A program made the translations under genes and the position numbers. Positions 59,786-64,000 of a stretch of DNA of 64,000 bases are shown piece after piece; within the stretch, counting starts at the first letter, position 1, and each line of letters opens with the position of its first letter. The notes beneath the pieces were generated by a model, which made no database searches, was not told the DNA's origin, and saw nothing but the letters and a program-made list of their open reading frames with translations. This DNA comes from Stutzerimonas stutzeri KOS6 (lineage in GTDB: Bacteria; Pseudomonadota; Gammaproteobacteria; Pseudomonadales; Pseudomonadaceae), in NCBI RefSeq assembly GCF_000307775.2, contig NZ_KK020676.1, forward strand, positions 35,896 through 99,895, given 5' to 3'.

Positions 59786-62634
59786 ACGCGGCCGCGCAAA
59801 TCGAACGCGCGCCTTTGCCAGCCGCGTTCCTCCGCGAAGTCGAACGCCTGATCCCGGTCGAGCGCCGCTTCGACGACCCGCTCTCGACCCTGGCCTTCGG
59901 CACCGATGCAAGCTTCTACCGGCTGGTGCCCAAGCTGGTGGTGCGCGTCGAGTCCGAAGCCGAGGTGATCGCGCTACTCAGGCTGGCCCATGCGCAAAAC
60001 GTCCCGGTGACCTTCCGCGCCGCCGGTACCAGCCTGTCTGGCCAGGCGATTTCCGACTCGGTGCTGATCGTGCTCGGCGACAACTGGAACGGCCGCGAGA
60101 TTCGCAACGGCGGCGCGCAGATCCGCCTGCAACCGGGCGTGATCGGCGCCAATGCCAACGCCATGCTCGCGCCATTTCAGCGCAAGATCGGCCCTGATCC
60201 AGCCTCGATCAACGCAGCCAAGATCGGCGGCATCGTCGCCAACAATTCCAGCGGCATGTGCTGCGGCACGGCGCAGAACACCTACAAGACCCTTGCCGGC
60301 CTGCGTGTCGTATTGGCAGACGGCACCGTGGTCGACAGCGAAGATGCAGCCAGCGTCGCCGCCTTCCGCCAGAGCCACGCGACTCTGCTCGATCAGTTGG
60401 CCGAATTGGGCCGCGAAACCCGCGCCAATACCGAACTGGCGACGAAGATCCGCCACAAGTACCGCCTGAAGAACACCACCGGCTTCTCGCTCAATGCGCT
60501 GGTCGATTACGACGAGCCACTGGACATCCTCAACCACCTGATGGTCGGCTCCGAAGGCACCCTGGGTTTTATCAGCGCGGTGACCTACGACACCGTGCCG
60601 GACCATCCGCACAAGGCCAGCGCGCTGGTCGTCTTCCCCGACGTGGAAACCTGCTGCCTCGCCGTACCGGTGCTCAAGCAGCAGCCGGTGTCGGCGGTTG
60701 AGCTGCTCGACCGCCGCAGCCTGCGCTCGGTCGAGCACAAGGCCGGCATGCCCGAGTGGGTGAAAGAGCTGTCGCCAACTGCCTGCGCACTTCTGATCGA
60801 ATCCCGTGCGGCCAGCCAGTCGCTGCTGCACGAGCAGATCAACCTGATCATGACCTCCATCGCGCACTTCCCGGTAGAGAAGCAGGTCGACTTCAGCGAA
60901 GACCCGGTGGTCTACAACCAGCTGTGGAAGATCCGCAAGGACACCTTTCCGGCGGTCGGCGCTGTGCGCCAGACCGGCACCACGGTGATCATCGAGGACG
61001 TCACCTTCCCCGTCGAGCGCCTGGCCGAGGGCGTCAACCGGCTGATCGAGCTGCTCGACAAGCACCGCTACGACGAGGCGATCCTCTTTGGCCACGCGCT
61101 GGAGGGCAACCTGCACTTCGTCTTCACCCAGGGCTTCGACGATCCGGCGCAGGTCGCCCGCTACGAAGCCTTCATGGGCGAAGTGGCGCAGTTGGTCGCC
61201 GTCGAATTCGGCGGCGCGCTCAAGGCCGAACACGGCACCGGGCGCAACATGGCGCCCTTCGTCGAGCTGGAATGGGGCAGCGAAGCCTACCAGCTGATGT
61301 GGAAGATCAAGCGTCTGCTCGACCCCACCGGCATCCTCAACCCGGACGTGGTGCTCTCCGAAGACCCGGACATCCACCTGAAGAACCTCAAGCCGATGCC
61401 GGCTGCCGACGAGATCGTCGACAAATGCATCGAGTGCGGCTTCTGCGAGCCGGTCTGCCCATCCAACGGCCTGACCCTCACGCCGCGCCAGCGCATCGTG
61501 ATCTGGCGCGATATCCAGGCACGCAAGCGCGCCGGCGTCGACACCACGGAAATCGAACGCCTCTATCACTATCACGGCATCGACACCTGCGCCGCCACCG
61601 GCCTCTGCGCGCAGCGCTGCCCGGTCGGCATCAACACCGGCGACCTGGTGCGCAAGCTGCGCGGGCGCGAGGCGAATAGAACCGGTACCGCCAACTGGCT
61701 GGCTGAGCATTTCAGCACCGCCGTGCAGGGCACCCGCTTCATGCTGCATGTCGCCAACGGCGCGCACCTGATTCTGGGCACCCGCAATATGGCGAAGCTG
61801 TCGGCAAGCATGACCCGCGCCAGCATGGGTCGCGTACCGCAGTGGACGTCGGCTACGCCGCAACCGCTGCAACGCCTGCACCTACCCAAGCCGACGGCGC
61901 AGGACGAGCGCCCGCGGGTGGTCTATCTGGCTGCCTGCGTCTCCCGTGCGATGGCGCCAGCCGCGAGCGACCAGGAGCAGGAGCCGCTGCTCGACAAGAC
62001 CCGCAGCCTGCTGGAAAAGGCCGGCTACCAGGTGATCTTCCCCGAGCAGCTGAACGACCTGTGCTGCGGCCAGCCGTTCGCTTCCAAGGGTTACGCCGAA
62101 CAGGGCGAACGCAAGCGCCAGGAGTTGCTCGATGCACTGCTCAAGGCCAGCCGTGGCGGGCTCGACCCGATCTACTGCGACACCAGCCCCTGCACCCTGC
62201 GCCTGGTCCAGGGCCTGACCGACCAGCGTCTCGATCTGTACGATCCGGTGCGTTTCATTCGCAGCCACCTGCTCGACAAACTGGACTTCGTTCCGCAGGA
62301 CAAACCGATCGCTGTTCACGTCACCTGCAGCACCCAGCATCTGGGCGAAGCGCAGGCGCTGATCGACATTGCCCGCCGCTGCGCCAAGGAAGTCGTGGTC
62401 CCCGAAGGCATCCATTGCTGCGGTTTCGCCGGCGACAAGGGTTTCACCACGCCGGAGCTGAACGAGCATGCGCTGCGCAGTCTGAAGAATGCCGTGCAAA
62501 TCTGTGAGGAAGGCATCTCCACCAGTCGCACCTGCGAGATCGGGCTGTCCCGTCATGGCCAGATCGACTATCACGGGCTGGTCTATCTGGTGGATCGCGT
62601 AACGCGCAGCAAAACAGCCACGCAACAGCCCTGA
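59782..62634 (+). CDS. dld: FAD/Fe-S D-lactate dehydrogenase (Dld-II type)
   Basis: 950 residues. N-terminal FAD-binding PCMH domain (VPVTFRAAGTSLSGQAISDSV, IGGIVANNSSGMCCG), FAD-oxidase C-terminal domain (EHGTGRNMAPFVE with LFGHALEGNLHF), 4Fe-4S motifs CIECGFCEPVCPSN and CAATGLCAQRCPVGINTG, and a C-terminal cysteine-rich CCG domain (LNDLCCGQPFASKGY, GIHCCGFAGDKGF). It oxidises D-lactate to pyruvate independently of NAD. It resembles YdiJ-type enzymes, so other 2-hydroxyacids cannot be excluded, but the lactate operon favours D-lactate. Confidence 0.92.
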   Translation: MNAAAQIERAPLPAAFLREVERLIPVERRFDDPLSTLAFGTDASFYRLVPKLVVRVESEAEVIALLRLAHAQNVPVTFRAAGTSLSGQAISDSVLIVLGDNWNGREIRNGGAQIRLQPGVIGANANAMLAPFQRKIGPDPASINAAKIGGIVANNSSGMCCGTAQNTYKTLAGLRVVLADGTVVDSEDAASVAAFRQSHATLLDQLAELGRETRANTELATKIRHKYRLKNTTGFSLNALVDYDEPLDILNHLMVGSEGTLGFISAVTYDTVPDHPHKASALVVFPDVETCCLAVPVLKQQPVSAVELLDRRSLRSVEHKAGMPEWVKELSPTACALLIESRAASQSLLHEQINLIMTSIAHFPVEKQVDFSEDPVVYNQLWKIRKDTFPAVGAVRQTGTTVIIEDVTFPVERLAEGVNRLIELLDKHRYDEAILFGHALEGNLHFVFTQGFDDPAQVARYEAFMGEVAQLVAVEFGGALKAEHGTGRNMAPFVELEWGSEAYQLMWKIKRLLDPTGILNPDVVLSEDPDIHLKNLKPMPAADEIVDKCIECGFCEPVCPSNGLTLTPRQRIVIWRDIQARKRAGVDTTEIERLYHYHGIDTCAATGLCAQRCPVGINTGDLVRKLRGREANRTGTANWLAEHFSTAVQGTRFMLHVANGAHLILGTRNMAKLSASMTRASMGRVPQWTSATPQPLQRLHLPKPTAQDERPRVVYLAACVSRAMAPAASDQEQEPLLDKTRSLLEKAGYQVIFPEQLNDLCCGQPFASKGYAEQGERKRQELLDALLKASRGGLDPIYCDTSPCTLRLVQGLTDQRLDLYDPVRFIRSHLLDKLDFVPQDKPIAVHVTCSTQHLGEAQALIDIARRCAKEVVVPEGIHCCGFAGDKGFTTPELNEHALRSLKNAVQICEEGISTSRTCEIGLSRHGQIDYHGLVYLVDRVTRSKTATQQP

Positions 62635-62644
62635 CCCGGGCATT

Positions 62645-62679
62645 ACGGCCCCGCTCAGCGCAGCGGGGCCGTTTCGTTT
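62645..62679 (+). terminator. Rho-independent terminator of the lld operon
   Basis: ACGGCCCCGCT-CAGCGC-AGCGGGGCCGT, eleven base pairs, then TTCGTTT. Confidence 0.85.
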
Positions 62680-62815
62680 GTGGCGCTTCGATGAACGCTC
62701 ACGCGCAATCGCAGTCGGAATTTCAGAGCCCCTGACGGGTTCGATTCGACTCGGCGCCGCCGTTTCAACAGTTACCAGGCAGCCCCGGGAAGTCCACAAG
62801 ACTGGAGGACCCACA

Positions 62816-63121
62816 ATGAAAGTTCACGCACTGCTCGCATCCGCGGTACTGCTCGCCAGCCCCGCCGTCTTCGCCCAAGACGACCTGTGCCAGCTCAACC
62901 TGCAGGAAATCGACGACAACATGGCCACGAACGCCGTCACCATGGGTGAGCCGACCCAGAGCCAAGTCGACGAATACGTCAAAAAGGCCCGCCAAGCCCA
63001 GCAGTCTGGCGACATCGAGGCCTGCATCGCGCACTCCACCAAGGCCCTGCAGGAACTGAAAGGCCCGGGCAGCTCCGGCAGTGGCGGCACCAGCGGCTCT
63101 GGTTCCGGCGCCGGCAACTGA
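62816..63121 (+). CDS. Small secreted protein with Gly/Ser tail, unknown function
   Basis: 101 residues from ATG 62816, with GGAGG nine bases before. Clear signal peptide KVHALLASAVLLASPAVFAQ, one cysteine pair (DLCQLNL and EACIAHS), a helical middle with QSQVDEYVKKARQAQQSGDIEAC, and a low-complexity end rich in Gly and Ser (GPGSSGSGGTSGSGSGAGN). I do not recognise the family. The two cysteines could form a periplasmic disulfide. The gene stands alone between the lld operon and ssrA, and a hairpin follows it. Confidence 0.75.
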   Translation: MKVHALLASAVLLASPAVFAQDDLCQLNLQEIDDNMATNAVTMGEPTQSQVDEYVKKARQAQQSGDIEACIAHSTKALQELKGPGSSGSGGTSGSGSGAGN

Positions 63122-63128
63122 GCCAGGC

Positions 63129-63161
63129 GCGGCGGGATCGCAAGAGCGATGATCCCGCCGC
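63129..63161 (+). terminator. Hairpin after the small secreted protein
   Basis: Eleven-base-pair stem GCGGCGGGATC / GATCCCGCCGC. Few Ts follow. Confidence 0.65.
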
Positions 63162-63202
63162 AACCACCTGTACACTTTTTGATCAGCATGATTAAAAACT
63201 GA

Positions 63203-63231
63203 TCGACACATCGTAAAGATCGCCGTACACT
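63203..63231 (+). promoter_or_regulatory. Candidate sigma-70 promoter of ssrA
   Basis: TCGACA (63203-63208), 17 bases, TACACT (63226-63231). Transcription would start near 63238, giving a ~20-nt leader before the mature 5' end. Confidence 0.65.
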
Positions 63232-63257
63232 CGCGCCCAGCACCACAAGCGTCACCA

Positions 63258-63636
63258 GGGGCCGATTAGGATTCGACGCCGGTAACAAAACTTGAGGGGC
63301 ATGCCGAGTTGGTAACAGAACTCGTAAATAAACTGTTGCAAACTTATAGTTGCCAACGACGACAACTACGAAGGGTACGCGCTAGCCGCCTAACCTTCAT
63401 CTGGTAGCTTCGGCTCCAGCGGTCACTAGGGGATGCCTGTAAACCCGAACTGACTGTCAGACAGAACAGGATCGCCGCCAAGTTCGCTGTAGACGTAACG
63501 GCTAAAACTCATACGGCTCGCTCCAAGCACCCTGCCAATCGGGCGGCGCGGAGTTAACTCAGTAGATCTGGCTAAGCATGTAGAACCGATAGCGGAGAGC
63601 TGGCGGACGGGGGTTCAAATCCCCCCGGCTCCACCA
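63258..63636 (+). ncRNA. ssrA: Transfer-messenger RNA (tmRNA)
   Basis: 379 nt. Mature 5' end GGGGCCGATTAGGATTCGAC pairs with GGCTCC before the encoded ACCA; the T-arm GGGGGTTCAAATCCCCCC is intact. The tag reading frame starts at GCC 63352 and ends TAA 63391-63393, giving ANDDNYEGYALAA, a Pseudomonas-type tag ending in the protease signal ALAA. With SmpB it rescues stalled ribosomes. Its 3' end adjoins an integrase gene. Confidence 0.97.
63615..63636 (+). other. Probable attachment site (att) in the 3' end of ssrA
   Basis: The tmRNA 3' end is a known favourite target of tyrosine integrases, and an integrase-like gene begins 99 bases later. The repeat copy at the other end of the element would lie beyond the window. 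Confidence 0.55.
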
Positions 63637-63644
63637 ATTCAACA

Positions 63645-63673
63645 CTGAAACCCGTCTAGAACGCGGGTTTCAG
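63645..63673 (+). terminator. Hairpin after ssrA
   Basis: CTGAAACCCG / CGGGTTTCAG, ten base pairs. The following sequence is only weakly T-rich. Confidence 0.6.
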
Positions 63674-63734
63674 GCCAGATTTGATGGCATTGGATTACTC
63701 ACAGTCCGTCTGTGAATCCAAAAGGTATGCCATC

Positions 63735-64000
63735 ATGTCCAAGCGCCAAAGCAAAACAGGTGTTCCGCACCTCGTCTATCAAGCCAACACTGGCTTCCAG
63801 TACTACCTCACATTCCCGAAGCATTTCGCGGCCAACCCGAAACTGCCTGCGCAAATCCGGTGGTCGCTCAGCCACGACGAAGCGCTTGCCCGCGACCTTG
63901 CGAGGTATATGAACACGGCTTTCGAGCAGTTCCTTGCCAAGGCGACCGAGCACTATGTCGAGCTCTTTTCTGACCGACTGTTGGCTGACCTTCAAAGGTT
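63735..64000 (+). CDS. Probable tyrosine-type integrase, N-terminal fragment cut by window edge
   Basis: 88 complete codons and no stop before the window ends. The protein begins MSKRQSKTGVPHLVYQANTG, followed by FQYYLTFPKHFAAN, the beta-rich arm-binding style seen at the N-terminus of several phage and genomic-island integrases, then a helical part (SHDEALARDLARYMNTAFEQFLAKATEHY). The catalytic domain is outside the window, so the call rests on this N-terminus and on the position directly 3' of ssrA. Base composition is visibly lower in GC than the core genes. Confidence 0.6.
   Translation, partial: MSKRQSKTGVPHLVYQANTGFQYYLTFPKHFAANPKLPAQIRWSLSHDEALARDLARYMNTAFEQFLAKATEHYVELFSDRLLADLQR

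Overview
The window is a high-GC gammaproteobacterial chromosome segment, almost certainly from the Stutzerimonas (Pseudomonas) stutzeri group. The CbrA/CbrB/CrcZ carbon-control locus, the gene order dksA-gluQ-cbrA-cbrB-crcZ-pcnB-folK-panBCD-pgi and pnp-rpsO-truB-rbfA-infB-nusA-rimP, and the three-subunit L-lactate dehydrogenase genes all point there. Most of it is conserved housekeeping core; the accessory part begins in the last 400 bases.

Layout. 1-3.7 kb (minus): the 5' part of an AEC-family transporter gene, rmlD, sfsA and a class I aminotransferase. 3.9-10.9 kb (plus): dksA, gluQ, then cbrX-cbrA-cbrB and the small RNA crcZ. CrcZ has a sigma-54 promoter, a CbrB-like inverted repeat upstream and six CA-rich motifs that would sequester Hfq/Crc. 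11.1-17.3 kb (plus): pcnB-folK, panB-panC-panD, pgi. 17.4-23.0 kb (plus): an MpaB-like oxygenase, an RlmI-like methyltransferase, a DUF748 envelope protein and two tandem DUF2845 proteins. 23.1-38.7 kb (minus): a BON protein, pnp-rpsO, the rimP-nusA-infB-rbfA-truB transcription/translation block headed by an initiator tRNA, tRNA-Leu(GAG)-secG-tpiA, glmM-folP, ftsH and a decayed rlmE. 38.8-49.5 kb: yhbY (plus), then greA, carB, carA, dapB, dnaJ, dnaK and grpE (minus). 49.7-53.9 kb: recN, fur, bamE, rnfH, ratA, smpB. 54.0-62.6 kb: the lactate regulon lldR / lldP-lldE-lldF-lldG-dld. 62.8-64 kb: a small secreted protein, tmRNA (ssrA), and the start of a probable integrase immediately 3' of ssrA, which is the left edge of an integrated element.

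Most notable: (1) rlmE (ftsJ) beside ftsH is an inactivated remnant, with an in-frame internal deletion and a lost C-terminus. (2) A roughly 142-bp element with terminal inverted repeats sits between carA and carB. (3) The carA promoter appears to be embedded in the dapB terminator, and carA uses a TTG start. (4) The sigma-32 promoter of dnaK contains the grpE stop codon in its -35 box. (5) A 33-bp near-perfect palindrome containing the LldR-type core lies upstream of lldP, followed by a 24-codon upstream ORF. (6) A dispersed intergenic repeat with core AAGCCGAAAGC flanks cbrX, pnp/rpsO and rbfA/infB. (7) An integrase gene abuts tmRNA. I saw no CRISPR array, prophage structural genes or complete insertion sequence. 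Coordinates of promoters, operators and RNA ends are read by eye.
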